The notes beneath the pieces were generated by a model. That model was not told the DNA's origin. It was given only the letters and a program-made list of their open reading frames with translations, and did not search any database. Below are positions 38,013-46,216 of a stretch of DNA of 64,000 bases, piece after piece (the stretch's first letter is position 1; every line of letters starts with the position of its first letter). The stretch covers positions 434,001 through 498,000 of the forward strand of contig NZ_JANIBC010000001.1 of the NCBI RefSeq assembly GCF_024505085.1, written 5' to 3'. This DNA comes from Parvularcula maris (GTDB lineage Bacteria; Pseudomonadota; Alphaproteobacteria; Caulobacterales; Parvularculaceae). Both the position numbers and the translations under genes were made by a program.

Positions 38013-38129
38013 GCCGCCCCCTCAGCCTGCCGGCAGCTCCCCCACCAGTGGGGAGCGAAATAGGGAACAACGGTTGGTTTGCTTCCCTCCCCCATGGAAT
38101 GGGGGAGGTGCCCGAAGGGCGGAGGGGGC
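38013..38129. repeat. Family A repeat, copy 3
   Basis: CCGCCCCCTCAGCCTGCCGGCAGCTCCCCCACCAGTGGGGAGC...CCTCCCCCATGGAATGGGGGAGGTGCCCGAAGGGCGGAGGGGGC. Spans the gap between two convergent genes and touches the ABC permease stop. Confidence 0.85.
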
Positions 38130-39721
38130 TACCGCGCCGCGTTCTCCCGCGAGGTTCGGGCGGCATCCAGCATGCCCTTGAAGGTCGCCTTGCCGCCGGA
38201 CTGCAGGATGCCCGCCCGGTAGATGCGGCCCATGAAGCCGATCAGCAGAAGCGCGGAGCCCGCTAGGATCGCCGTGCCCGCGATGATCTCCCAGACCGGC
38301 GGGTTGGCCGATAGCCTCAGCATCATGGTGACGTGGCTGTAGAGGGGGATGAAGGTCAGGACCCTGGCGATCACCCCGTTGGGGTCGTCGACGATGATGC
38401 CGACAAAGGCGAAGGTCGGCAGCAGCACCAGGAAGGTGAGCGGCGTCGAGAGGTTCTGGGCGTCCTGGATGGTCTCGCACATGGCGCCGATGCCCAAGTA
38501 GACCGCACCGATCAGCAGGTAGCCGAGCACGAAGTAGAGGAAGAAGAACGGCACCAGCGGGCTGCCGGTGACGACGTCGAGCACCAGTCCGAAAAACTCG
38601 TCGCCTGCGCCGAAGACCGATAGGATGGCGATCCCAACGGCGGCGAAGAAGACCATGGGGGTAAGGCCGACCAAGGCCAGGGCGATCAGCTTGCCGATCA
38701 TGAGCTGGCCTGCCGAGACCGACGAGAGCAGCATCTCGACGATCTTGTTGGACTTCTCCTCGATCGTATTGGTCAAGAGCATCGAGCCCACGGAGAAGGC
38801 GCCGAAGAAGAGGACATAGGCGAGACCGAAGGGCAGGAAGCGCTCGATCTGGTCGCGCTGGTTCTGAGCCTCGTCGCCCTCCTGAGTGCCCGCCTTCACC
38901 GTGCGGACGGAGGCGGAGAGGCCGGTGATGCGGACCACCTCGGCCTCGCTGACGCCCGCTTCGAGGAAGGCCCTGGTGCGCAGGTTCTCGCTGACCGCGC
39001 CGCGCACGAAGCCTGCAATGCCGGTGTCGTTGAGGTTGTCCGTGAGGTAGACGGCGCTGATCTCTGGGTCGTCGCCAAAGCCCTGGGGGATGAGGACCAC
39101 ACCGGTGAGGCGGCCGCCATCCGGCAGATCCTCGTCGCCGCGCATATAGGGGGCGTAGGCGGTGCCGATCTCCTCCGCGCCCGCATCGGCGCCCAGCCCT
39201 AAGTCCAGCTCCACCACGCGGTAGCGCAGCTTGGGCTCCTCGATCTTGGGGAGGTCCGCGGAGGCAAGTTCGGAGAGGCGGCGGCGGCCTTCTTCCAGCC
39301 CGCCCGCCTCGAAGAAGGCTTCCCGGCGGGCGCTGGGTCCGACCGAGCTGGTCATGCTGGCGGCGATGGCCTCCGCGTCGGGCATGCCGGGTGCACCGCT
39401 GTCGGCTTCAGGCCTGAAGGGGTAGCCGAGCGCATCGGCGTCGACGATGCCTGCGGTGGCAAGGCCGGTGACGAAGTCGTCCCAGCGGCGCAGCACGCGC
39501 TCCTGCCGATCGGTCTCGACGGCCTCGGCGATGGTCTCTTGGTAGTCGCCGGTGCGGTCGATGATGACGAAGGTCTTGGCCGTCTCGGTGGCCTCCTGAA
39601 GGAAGGCGACGCCTAAGCCCACCGCCATGCCGAGGGGGATCAGGAACAGGAAGGCGATGAAACCGCGGGTGAAGACGTATTTGCGGTACTCGTGGGAGAT
39701 GATCTCGAAAAGGCCGCTCAT
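38129..39721 (-). CDS. ABC-2 type transporter permease, NatB/YhaP-like
   Basis: 530 residues. One membrane helix lies near the N-terminus (about 20-42), then an extracytoplasmic domain of about 220 residues, then a block of about five helices (280-510). This is the ABC2_membrane_3 layout of NatB. It overlaps its ATPase gene by 4 nt. NatAB-type systems export sodium or peptides, or act in stress tolerance; the substrate here is unknown. Last gene of a leftward run that may begin at the receiver protein at 42.8 kb. Confidence 0.9.
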   Translation of the reverse strand: MSGLFEIISHEYRKYVFTRGFIAFLFLIPLGMAVGLGVAFLQEATETAKTFVIIDRTGDYQETIAEAVETDRQERVLRRWDDFVTGLATAGIVDADALGYPFRPEADSGAPGMPDAEAIAASMTSSVGPSARREAFFEAGGLEEGRRRLSELASADLPKIEEPKLRYRVVELDLGLGADAGAEEIGTAYAPYMRGDEDLPDGGRLTGVVLIPQGFGDDPEISAVYLTDNLNDTGIAGFVRGAVSENLRTRAFLEAGVSEAEVVRITGLSASVRTVKAGTQEGDEAQNQRDQIERFLPFGLAYVLFFGAFSVGSMLLTNTIEEKSNKIVEMLLSSVSAGQLMIGKLIALALVGLTPMVFFAAVGIAILSVFGAGDEFFGLVLDVVTGSPLVPFFFLYFVLGYLLIGAVYLGIGAMCETIQDAQNLSTPLTFLVLLPTFAFVGIIVDDPNGVIARVLTFIPLYSHVTMMLRLSANPPVWEIIAGTAILAGSALLLIGFMGRIYRAGILQSGGKATFKGMLDAARTSRENAAR

Positions 39722-40635
39722 GCCGCTTGCTCCTGCGTCTGGTCAGCGCCCGCGAGGCGGAAGAAGATGTCGTGAAGGCGCGCTTCCTCGCGGCCGAAGC
39801 TGATGACGTGGATGCCGGCGGCGAGGATCGCGGCGAGGACGGACTGGCTGTCCGTACCTTCCTGCACTGACAGGGCGTAGCGGTCGCGGCCGAGCGGCGT
39901 GACGGCGGTGATGCCCGCGTGACCGACGAGGCGCTGCGGGTCGTCCGGCGTAGCGAGGATCAGGCGCCGTTCATAGGCGTCGCGCGCCTCCTCGATGGTG
40001 CCTTCGAAGACCTTCTCGCCCGCTTTGATCATGACGAAGCGGTCGCAGAGGCGCTCGGCATGCTCCATGGTGTGGGTGGAGAAGAGCACCGTCGCGCCCT
40101 CCTTCCGCAGGTCCGAGATGAGGTCCTCGAGCAGCTTCTGGTTCACCGGGTCGAGGCCGGAGAAGGGTTCGTCGAGGATCAGGAACTTGGGCGCATGGGT
40201 CAGCACGCTGAGGAGCTGGATCTTCTGGGCGTTGCCCTTGGAGAGGGTCTCGATCTTGTTCTGCGCGTACTGGGTCATGCCGAAGCGTTCGAGCAGCTCG
40301 TTCGCGCGCTTCTTGGCGGTCTTGCCGGGCACGCCCTTGAGGCGGCCGAAATAGGCGATGGTGTCGACGGCCTTCATCTTGCGGTACAGCCCGCGCTCCT
40401 CGGGCAGGAAGCCGACCTTGAGGCGCCCGTCACGCAGGTTCTTGCTGCCGAACAGCTCGATCCGCCCCTTGGTGGGGGGCAGGATGTCCATGACCATGCG
40501 CAGCGTCGTGGTCTTGCCAGCGCCGTTCTGACCGAGAAAACCGACGATCTCCCCCTCGGTGACGCTGAAGGAGAGGTCCTTCACCGCTTTGAACGCACCG
40601 AAATGCTTGGAGACCCCTTCGAGGGTGAGAATCAT
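39718..40635 (-). CDS. ABC transporter ATP-binding protein, NatA-like
   Basis: 305 residues. Walker A GQNGAGKTT, the Q-loop region LPEERGLYRKM typical of NatA, ABC signature LSKGNAQKIQLL and Walker B FLILDEPFSGLDP are visible; a C-terminal extension of about 80 residues follows the nucleotide-binding domain. ATG 40635 is chosen because the conserved ILTLEGVSKHFG follows. Coupled to the permease. Confidence 0.93.
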   Translation of the reverse strand: MILTLEGVSKHFGAFKAVKDLSFSVTEGEIVGFLGQNGAGKTTTLRMVMDILPPTKGRIELFGSKNLRDGRLKVGFLPEERGLYRKMKAVDTIAYFGRLKGVPGKTAKKRANELLERFGMTQYAQNKIETLSKGNAQKIQLLSVLTHAPKFLILDEPFSGLDPVNQKLLEDLISDLRKEGATVLFSTHTMEHAERLCDRFVMIKAGEKVFEGTIEEARDAYERRLILATPDDPQRLVGHAGITAVTPLGRDRYALSVQEGTDSQSVLAAILAAGIHVISFGREEARLHDIFFRLAGADQTQEQAA

Positions 40636-40792
40636 GTGCCGTCTACCTTGGATTACCCGCCATGCCACCTTGCAGGTGGTCGATGACAGTGAGTTTAGCA
40701 AGCTGTCCGTAAATATCGAGTCTCGATGTGCCCACATGCCGCAGGCACGGCCGAGGAAGAAGGTGGTGACCTCCCTCGGCTCGCCGAGTTTC

Positions 40793-40975
40793 CTACCGGC
40801 TGCTTCGCCTTACGGCGGCGAACACGGTCGCCAGCATCAGGACGATCGGTACGAAGAGCACGGAGGTCTTCGGGTCGATCACGCCGAAAAGGGCGCCGAT
40901 GATCGCCAGGAAGGCAAAACCGAAGGCGATTCCCAGAACGGTTGCCGTGAGCAGGCGGTTCTCGCTCCTGTTCAC
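40793..40975 (-). CDS. 60-residue two-helix membrane microprotein
   Basis: GTG start overlapping the preceding 56-residue gene by 4 nt (GTGA). Two hydrophobic helices (about 9-30 and 36-54), short basic ends (NRSENR..., RRSSR), and a GVIDPKTS turn. No family recognised. The overlap argues that it is a real gene. It lies between a putative anti-sigma factor and an ABC exporter on the same strand. Confidence 0.65.
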   Translation of the reverse strand: MNRSENRLLTATVLGIAFGFAFLAIIGALFGVIDPKTSVLFVPIVLMLATVFAAVRRSSR

Positions 40976-41142
40976 CGGCTTTCCCCCTCGCCGCCAAGCC
41001 AGGTGGGGGTGTAGCCGTCCCAGATACCGCCCTCATCGGGCTCGAGGATGATCCCGGCCAGAAGGGTGAGGGTGACCAGCAGCCACACCGCGCTCACGGC
41101 GATGGTGCTCCGGCTCGGCTTGCACTTTGTTTCGTCGATCAT
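40972..41142 (-). CDS. 56-residue single-helix membrane microprotein
   Basis: Short gene reading MIDETKCKPSRSTIAVSAVW at its N-terminus. One hydrophobic helix (about residues 13-33) is followed by an acidic, Gly/Trp-containing tail (EPDEGGIWDGYTPTWLGG). AGGAGA lies about 9 nt before the ATG, and the stop overlaps the next microprotein start as GTGA. No family recognised. Single-pass topology with an external acidic tail is predicted. Confidence 0.65.
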   Translation of the reverse strand: MIDETKCKPSRSTIAVSAVWLLVTLTLLAGIILEPDEGGIWDGYTPTWLGGEGESR

Positions 41143-41196
41143 GGGTCCTGTCTCCTGCGTTTATGCAAAGGGACAGTCGCCAAAGGTGCGATCCTC

Positions 41197-41796
41197 TTAC
41201 AGATCCTCTTCCAGCTCGCGCAGGCGCTGCTCCAGCGCCGCTATCTCGCCTACCTTACGGCGCGCCGTGCGGAGCCCCCAGACCATGCAGCCGGCAACGC
41301 CTGCCAGGATCGGCAGGGCCAGCGCCCAGAACGACCATTCGGGGGTAGCCAAACGGCCGCCGGGGGCCGCGAGAAGCGGACCGAGCAGCATCCCCAACAC
41401 CAAGCTTCCCGGCATCACCCCGTAGAACACCCTGGCGTTGCGCAGCGAGACCTTCGCCTGGCGGATGGCAAAGCGCACAAGCTCTATAGGCGGCAGCGCG
41501 GCAGGCTCGCCGCAGTGCGCTCTCGCCTGCCTGCTCTTGCGGTACTGCCAGGCGATGGACCCGACCAAGAGCAAGGTGAACAGGCCGGGTACACGGAACA
41601 AACCCTGTAGATCAAGGTAGAGCGTCAGAAGGAGCGACGCGAAGCCTAGGGCGTAGCAGGCGCGGAGGAACCGGCGCTGCTGGGCGTGCTCGGCTTCCAC
41701 CACCCGCAACATCTCGCCTGGATCGACGGCCTGGTGCTCCGACTGCCAGAGGGCGGCGAGGGCGTCATCGCCGCCGTGATGGGGCTGGAAGGTCAT
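41197..41796 (-). CDS. Putative anti-sigma factor, membrane protein
   Basis: 199 residues. The cytoplasmic N-terminus (about 1-45) with DDALAALWQSEHQ is followed by two pairs of membrane helices (about 48-85 and 120-170) and a charged coiled-coil C-terminus (IAALEQRLRELEEDL). Position is the main evidence for function: its ATG overlaps the ECF sigma gene stop by 4 nt, the usual arrangement for a cognate anti-sigma. No zinc-binding ZAS motif is visible, so it would be a non-classical type. Confidence 0.65.
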   Translation of the reverse strand: MTFQPHHGGDDALAALWQSEHQAVDPGEMLRVVEAEHAQQRRFLRACYALGFASLLLTLYLDLQGLFRVPGLFTLLLVGSIAWQYRKSRQARAHCGEPAALPPIELVRFAIRQAKVSLRNARVFYGVMPGSLVLGMLLGPLLAAPGGRLATPEWSFWALALPILAGVAGCMVWGLRTARRKVGEIAALEQRLRELEEDL

Positions 41797-42293
41797 GCGG
41801 CAACTCCCATTAGGCGGCGTAGCCTCTCCCGCGCGCGGGTCAGGCGGACCGCGACGTTGCCCGGCGTCAGGCCGAGGGCGTCCGCCACTTCTGGGTCGGA
41901 GAACCCTTCGAGGTGGAGCGTCACGACCTGACGCTGGCCGATCGGCAGCTTCCTGACGGCTTCGAGCAGGCGCTTGCGGGCCAGACTTCGGCCTGCTTCC
42001 TCCTCCGGCCCTGGCAGGTCCGAGGGGGTTTCCGGTTCGAGATCGGCATGGGTGACGCGCGATTCCCGCCGGACGTGACTGACGCAGGTGTTGTGCGCGA
42101 TGCGCGCCACGAAGGTGCGAAGCGACGCCTCTCCCCTGAAGCGGAGCAGGGCTCGCCAGAGCGCGGAGAAGGTGTCCTGGACGAGCTCTTCGGCGAGGGC
42201 CGGGCGCGCCTCATAGCTGGAGCAGATGCGCGAGACCAGGGGACCGTGCGACCGCACGGCCTCCTCGAACATCTTCGCTTCGCCACCTGTCAT
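41793..42293 (-). CDS. ECF-type RNA polymerase sigma factor
   Basis: 166 residues. Sigma region 2 is visible as ALAEELVQDTFSALWRALLRFRGEASLRTFVARIAHN, followed by an acidic linker and region 4 LPIGQRQVVTLHLEGFSDPEVADALG with HTH TPGNVAVRLTRARERLRRL. The start is uncertain (ATG 42293 or 42272; neither has a strong Shine-Dalgarno). It does not look like EcfG. It lies 37 nt after a receiver-domain gene on the same strand and overlaps the putative anti-sigma gene. Confidence 0.9.
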   Translation of the reverse strand: MTGGEAKMFEEAVRSHGPLVSRICSSYEARPALAEELVQDTFSALWRALLRFRGEASLRTFVARIAHNTCVSHVRRESRVTHADLEPETPSDLPGPEEEAGRSLARKRLLEAVRKLPIGQRQVVTLHLEGFSDPEVADALGLTPGNVAVRLTRARERLRRLMGVAA

Positions 42294-42330
42294 CCGATGG
42301 ATAGTCGCGATGGGTGCGGTTCTCTTACAT

Positions 42331-42774
42331 TCAATCGTCGTCCGAACGGGACGAGGAGGAGATCTGGCTGGCCAACGCGCCGACGATATCGGCCATCTCG
42401 GCTGGCTTGCTGAGCCAGAGGGCGGCGGGGTAGCGCCTGGGCAGGTCGGTGAGCAGCTCGGCGTGGCCGGAGTGGAACACCAGCGGCACGCCCTGCTCCT
42501 GCAGCATGTTGGCGAGGGGGAAGACGGTGAGACCGCCAAGGTTCACATCAAGAAGGGCAGCGTCGATCTGGCCCTTGTCGGTGGTGAGCTTGGAGAAGCC
42601 CTCGTCCAGACTGGCCGCCATGAGGACGTCGCCGCCGCAGTTCTCGAGGTTCTCGCAGAGGTCCAGGCCGATCAGGAACTCGTCCTCCACCAAGAGGATC
42701 TTCCTCCCAGCCAGGGGCGGCGGGGTGGTGGTGCGCCCGCTATCCTGCGGTGCCTGAAACAGACCTGACGGCAA
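42331..42774 (-). CDS. Single-domain response regulator (receiver protein)
   Basis: Receiver fold with the acidic pair in ILLVEDEFLIG, phospho-acceptor aspartate in AALLDVNLGG, FHSGHAE (Thr/Ser position) and the conserved lysine in LSKPAEM. There is no output domain; the C-terminus is a Ser/Asp tail. TTG 42774 is proposed because AGGAG sits 8-9 nt upstream, giving 147 residues; the frame is open to a GTG at 42879. No histidine kinase is nearby. Similar stand-alone receivers occur near regulators of stress sigma factors. Confidence 0.8.
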   Translation of the reverse strand: MPSGLFQAPQDSGRTTTPPPLAGRKILLVEDEFLIGLDLCENLENCGGDVLMAASLDEGFSKLTTDKGQIDAALLDVNLGGLTVFPLANMLQEQGVPLVFHSGHAELLTDLPRRYPAALWLSKPAEMADIVGALASQISSSSRSDDD

Positions 42775-42968
42775 AACGCTGTCTCCTCTTGGGCCGGCGC
42801 AAGGACCGGAAGATAGGCTTGTAGCCGCCCTGCGATAGGACAGGAAATGGCCGCTGGCGTTGGATGGTTCCCTTGCCACATCGCCATGTTCGTGGCGCAG
42901 GCTGAGCGCGAGATGGACATCGCCGTGCCCCGCATGGCATAGAACCTAGGGCATCGAACCGCGAGGCA

Positions 42969-43017
42969 GGAACCGGTTCGCGGTGGAAAGATGCTTCAAG
43001 ACAAAGACCTAGAGCAG
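42969..43017. repeat. Family F repeat, copy 2
   Basis: GGAACCGGTTCGCGG...AAAGATGCTTCAAGACAAAGACCTAGAGCA; its first half matches 20061-20093 in reverse complement. It lies in the divergent region between the receiver gene and the sterol desaturase gene. Confidence 0.45.
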
Positions 43018-43071
43018 TAGACTGATCTCATGAGGCCGTCCGCTGCCTTAGCCTTGGAAGAAGAGGTAGCG

Positions 43072-44034
43072 ATGTCGATCACCGATCTCCCTGACGTATC
43101 TGTCATGGCAGCGCCCATCTATATCCTGCTGATCGCCGTCGAGATCGTCCTGCTGTCGCGCCTCGGTCGCGGCGAAGAGGTGCGGAAGGATCTCTGGGTG
43201 AACCTTGCCATGGGGACGGGCAACGCGGTCTCCGCCCTGTTCCTGTTCGGCGGGGTGGCGGCGCTGTTCCTTCTCGCCTGGGAGTTCCGCATCGCCGATC
43301 TGGGGCTGAGCTGGTGGAGCTTCCTCTTCGCCATGGTGGCCAAGGACTTCACCTATTACTGGACCCACCGGCTGCAGCACCGCATCCGCTGGGGCTGGGC
43401 GAGCCATGTGGTCCATCATTCGAGCCAGGGCTACAACCTGTCCACAGCGCTGAGGCAGCCCTGGTTCGGGTTTCTGACCGGGACCTATGTGTTGGGCTTG
43501 CCCTGGGTGTTTCTAGGGGTTCACCCCGCGCTCTATGCGTTGGCAGGTGGGCTGAATCTCTTCTACCAGTTCTTCATCCACACCCAGTCGGTCAAAAGGC
43601 TGCCCGCACCGATCGAATGGCTCTTCAACACGCCGAGCCACCACCGGGTGCATCACGCGACCAACCCGCAATATCTGGACACGAACTATGGCGGCATCCT
43701 GATCGTGTGGGACCGGCTCTTCGGCACCTTCGAGCCGGAGGACGACGAGGACCCGTGCGATTTCGGCCTGGTCTCGAACATCACCACCAAGAACCCGGCC
43801 CTGGTGGCGAGCCACGAGTATATCGCCATCGCCCGTGATGCCACGGGGAAAGGGCTCAGCCCGATCGAGCGCTTCCGCTACCTCTTCGCGCCGCCCGGCT
43901 ACAGCCATGACGGCTCGCGCCTCACCACCGCGGAGATCAAGGCGAGGGCCGGGAAGGGGGCGCCTTCGCGGTTGCGGGAGGGGGAGACTGCCCTTATGTC
44001 CGGCGCTTCCCATAAAGGAGCGCCTGCGCCTTGA
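43072..44034 (+). CDS. Sterol desaturase / fatty-acid hydroxylase family protein
   Basis: 320 residues, integral membrane di-iron protein. The histidine boxes are HRLQH, HVVHHSS and HHRVHH, with several hydrophobic helices before and between them. Family members hydroxylate or desaturate lipids; the substrate is unknown. ATG 43072 (AGAGGT upstream) is preferred over ATG 43030. Its end overlaps yggT by 4 nt (TTGA). Confidence 0.9.
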   Translation: MSITDLPDVSVMAAPIYILLIAVEIVLLSRLGRGEEVRKDLWVNLAMGTGNAVSALFLFGGVAALFLLAWEFRIADLGLSWWSFLFAMVAKDFTYYWTHRLQHRIRWGWASHVVHHSSQGYNLSTALRQPWFGFLTGTYVLGLPWVFLGVHPALYALAGGLNLFYQFFIHTQSVKRLPAPIEWLFNTPSHHRVHHATNPQYLDTNYGGILIVWDRLFGTFEPEDDEDPCDFGLVSNITTKNPALVASHEYIAIARDATGKGLSPIERFRYLFAPPGYSHDGSRLTTAEIKARAGKGAPSRLREGETALMSGASHKGAPAP

Positions 44035-44321
44035 ACGCTATCTTCGACCTTCTCTACGCCGTCCTCGAACTCTACAAACTCGTCCTTATCGTGACGATCA
44101 TCATGGGCTGGCTGTTCGTCTTCGGCGTCATCAACCGCTACAACAAGGTGGTGGACACGATCTGGAACGTCTGCACCTCGCTGACCGAGCCGGTGCTGAG
44201 GCCCATCCGCAACATCCTGCCGAACATGGGCGGGCTCGATCTCTCGCCTATCGTGGTGTTCCTAGGCATCCTGTTCCTGCAGTCCTTCATCGCGAAGGAC
44301 CTCCGCCCCGCGCTGACCTGA
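44031..44321 (+). CDS. YggT-family membrane protein
   Basis: 96 residues, two hydrophobic segments (about 5-32 and 70-88), and the YggT signature LTEPVLRPIRNILPNMGGLDLSPI. TTG start, overlapping the sterol desaturase stop; AAAGGAG about 10 nt upstream. YggT proteins are linked to osmotic tolerance and cell-envelope processes. folD starts in its stop codon (TGATG). Confidence 0.92.
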   Translation: MNAIFDLLYAVLELYKLVLIVTIIMGWLFVFGVINRYNKVVDTIWNVCTSLTEPVLRPIRNILPNMGGLDLSPIVVFLGILFLQSFIAKDLRPALT

Positions 44322-45199
44322 TGGGCGCGCAGCTCATCGACGGCAAGGCGGCGGCGGCCAGGCTGCGCGCCGACGTCGCCGAGGCGGCCGCGATGCTGCC
44401 CAGAAAGCCGGGCCTCGCCGTGGTGCTGGTCGGCGACGATGCCGCAAGCCAGGTCTATGTCGCCAGCAAGGAGAAGGCCGCCGCCAAGGCGGGCTTCGAG
44501 GGCCGGGTCCACCGTCTGCCTGCGGACAGCTCCCAAAACGCCGTCGAGGAGGTCGTGCGCAGCTTGGGCGCCGACGACGCCGTGGACGGCATCCTGGTTC
44601 AGCTTCCCCTGCCGAAGGGCCTCAACGAGGATGCGGTGATCGCCTGCATCCCGACCGAGAAGGACGTGGACGGACTGACCGCCGCCAGCGCGGGCCAACT
44701 CGTCCTCGGCGGCGAGGGGCTGGTGCCCTGCACGCCGCAGGGATCGATGCTTCTCATCCGCGACGAGCTGCCGGACCTCTCTGGCAAGACGGCGGTGGTG
44801 GTCGGCCGGTCGATCCTGGTGGGCAAGCCCCTGGCGTTGCTTCTTCTCGAGAAGAACGCGACGGTGACGGTGGCTCACTCGCGGACCAAGGATTTGGGCG
44901 CGGTGTGCCGCGAAGCGGATGTTCTCTGCGTGGCGGTGGGGCGGCCCGAGCTCGTCACGAAGGATATGATCAAGCCCGGCGCGATCGTCATCGACGTGGG
45001 CATCAACCGCGTCGAGCGGGGCGGCGAGAGCAAGCTCGTCGGCGACGTCGCCTTCGACGAAGCGAAAGAGGTGGCGGGCGCCATCACCCCCGTCCCTGGC
45101 GGCGTCGGCCCGATGACCATCGCCTGCCTCCTGCGCAACACGGTGGTCGCCTCGGCCAGGCGGCAGGGTGTGGCGGTGCCTGAGGTGGTGGCTGACTGA
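44321..45199 (+). CDS. folD: Bifunctional methylenetetrahydrofolate dehydrogenase/cyclohydrolase
   Basis: 292 residues. The catalytic Tyr/Lys segment YVASKEKAAAKAG, DGILVQLPLP, the dinucleotide site VVGRSILVGKPLA and PVPGGVGPMT are all visible. It interconverts 5,10-methylene-, methenyl- and 10-formyl-tetrahydrofolate. The start overlaps the yggT stop by one base. In the segment after DGLT the usual N-x-G is AASAG, a minor variation. Confidence 0.96.
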   Translation: MGAQLIDGKAAAARLRADVAEAAAMLPRKPGLAVVLVGDDAASQVYVASKEKAAAKAGFEGRVHRLPADSSQNAVEEVVRSLGADDAVDGILVQLPLPKGLNEDAVIACIPTEKDVDGLTAASAGQLVLGGEGLVPCTPQGSMLLIRDELPDLSGKTAVVVGRSILVGKPLALLLLEKNATVTVAHSRTKDLGAVCREADVLCVAVGRPELVTKDMIKPGAIVIDVGINRVERGGESKLVGDVAFDEAKEVAGAITPVPGGVGPMTIACLLRNTVVASARRQGVAVPEVVAD

Positions 45200-45281
45200 G
45201 AGTTCAGATCGTTGGGATGCTGCTATCATCTATCGCATCCCTCTCTCGCTTGCGGGGTTGGGCGTATACGACCAACGGACC

Positions 45282-45393
45282 GAGGGTGAGGGTGTTCTGA
45301 GCACCCAAGCTGAAGGCAAGCGAAGCAGTACTGCTTCGCCGATCCCTTCACCCAAAATCGTAGATTTTGACCTCTCCCGTGAACGGGAGAGGT
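45282..45393. repeat. Family B repeat, copy 1
   Basis: GAGGGTGAGGGTGTTCTGAGC...GCTTCGCCGATCCCTTCACCC...GACCTCTCCCGTGAACGGGAGAGGT. Lies between folD and the convergent deacetylase-like gene, ending 14 nt from the latter's stop. Confidence 0.75.
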
Positions 45394-45406
45394 AGCGGCG
45401 CTCCCG

Positions 45407-46216
45407 CTAAACCCCAGCGCCCGTCTTCCGCAGCTCGGAGGCCAGCTCCCCCGTCGTCACCAGCCTGAAGCGGCCCTGCGCCCCCTCCGCCCATTCCTTC
45501 AGCACGGCGAGGGTCTCCGGGTAGGGGTGGCCGACGCCGATGGCTGCTCCGTCCCGCGTGGCCTCAGCCTCCAGCGCTTCGAGCTGCCGCCTGACATGTC
45601 CGGCCCCCAGCTTGCCCATGCCGCCGTCGAGGAAGCGGTTCGCCTGTAGCACCACAGCCCCGGTCTCGCTCGCTAGGTCAGCGCTGACGCTCCTAGGTGT
45701 GGTGCGGGTGTCGAGAAAGTAGAGGTCCTGGCTCGCCAGCGTCTGCAGCACGGTGCGCATCGCGCTTCGGTCGGCGGTGAGCTTGCTGCCGGTGTGGTTG
45801 TTCACGCCCCTATAGCCGGTCAGCATGGCGAGGTTGCGCCTGACCCCGCGCCGGACCTCATTGGCGCTTCCGGTCATCACCACGCTCGGCCCCGCATCAT
45901 GGAGGCGCACCGTGGGCTCCATCGGCATATGCAGCATCGCCTCGTGGCGCGGACTGGTATCGTCCAGCATGGCTTGCGCCTCCTCGCCATAGGGCAGGAA
46001 GGCGAGGGTCACCGGGAAGGGAAGGGCGTTCACCGCCTCGAACTTGGCCCTGCCGAGACCAAGATCGTCGATGACGATGGCGATCACCGGGCGGTCGTCG
46101 GGCTTGGCTTCGAGCCGCATGGGCACATCGCCGCGCAGCTGCGCGGAGGCGGTGCCCATGATTGCCATGAGCGCGAGGGCTGCTAAGCGGACGAGCTGCA
46201 AGGGCGACGGCACCAT
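45407..46216 (-). CDS. Divergent polysaccharide deacetylase family protein (DUF610/YibQ-like)
   Basis: 269 residues with an N-terminal signal peptide (LVRLAALALMAIMGTASAQ) and the family blocks AIVIDDLGLG, VNNHTGSKLTADR, YFLDTRTTP and VGHPYPETLAVL. The fold is that of NodB deacetylases, though activity of this subfamily is unproven. It is expected in the periplasm. ATG 46216 lies on the same CATG as the divergent trpG start; a TTG at 46198 is an alternative. Confidence 0.88.
   Translation of the reverse strand: MVPSPLQLVRLAALALMAIMGTASAQLRGDVPMRLEAKPDDRPVIAIVIDDLGLGRAKFEAVNALPFPVTLAFLPYGEEAQAMLDDTSPRHEAMLHMPMEPTVRLHDAGPSVVMTGSANEVRRGVRRNLAMLTGYRGVNNHTGSKLTADRSAMRTVLQTLASQDLYFLDTRTTPRSVSADLASETGAVVLQANRFLDGGMGKLGAGHVRRQLEALEAEATRDGAAIGVGHPYPETLAVLKEWAEGAQGRFRLVTTGELASELRKTGAGV

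Noticed and set aside
42294-43071. EcfG-type general stress promoter (GGAAC-N16/17-GTT)
   Set aside because: GGAAC occurs in the family F repeat, but no GTT lies at the right distance on either strand.
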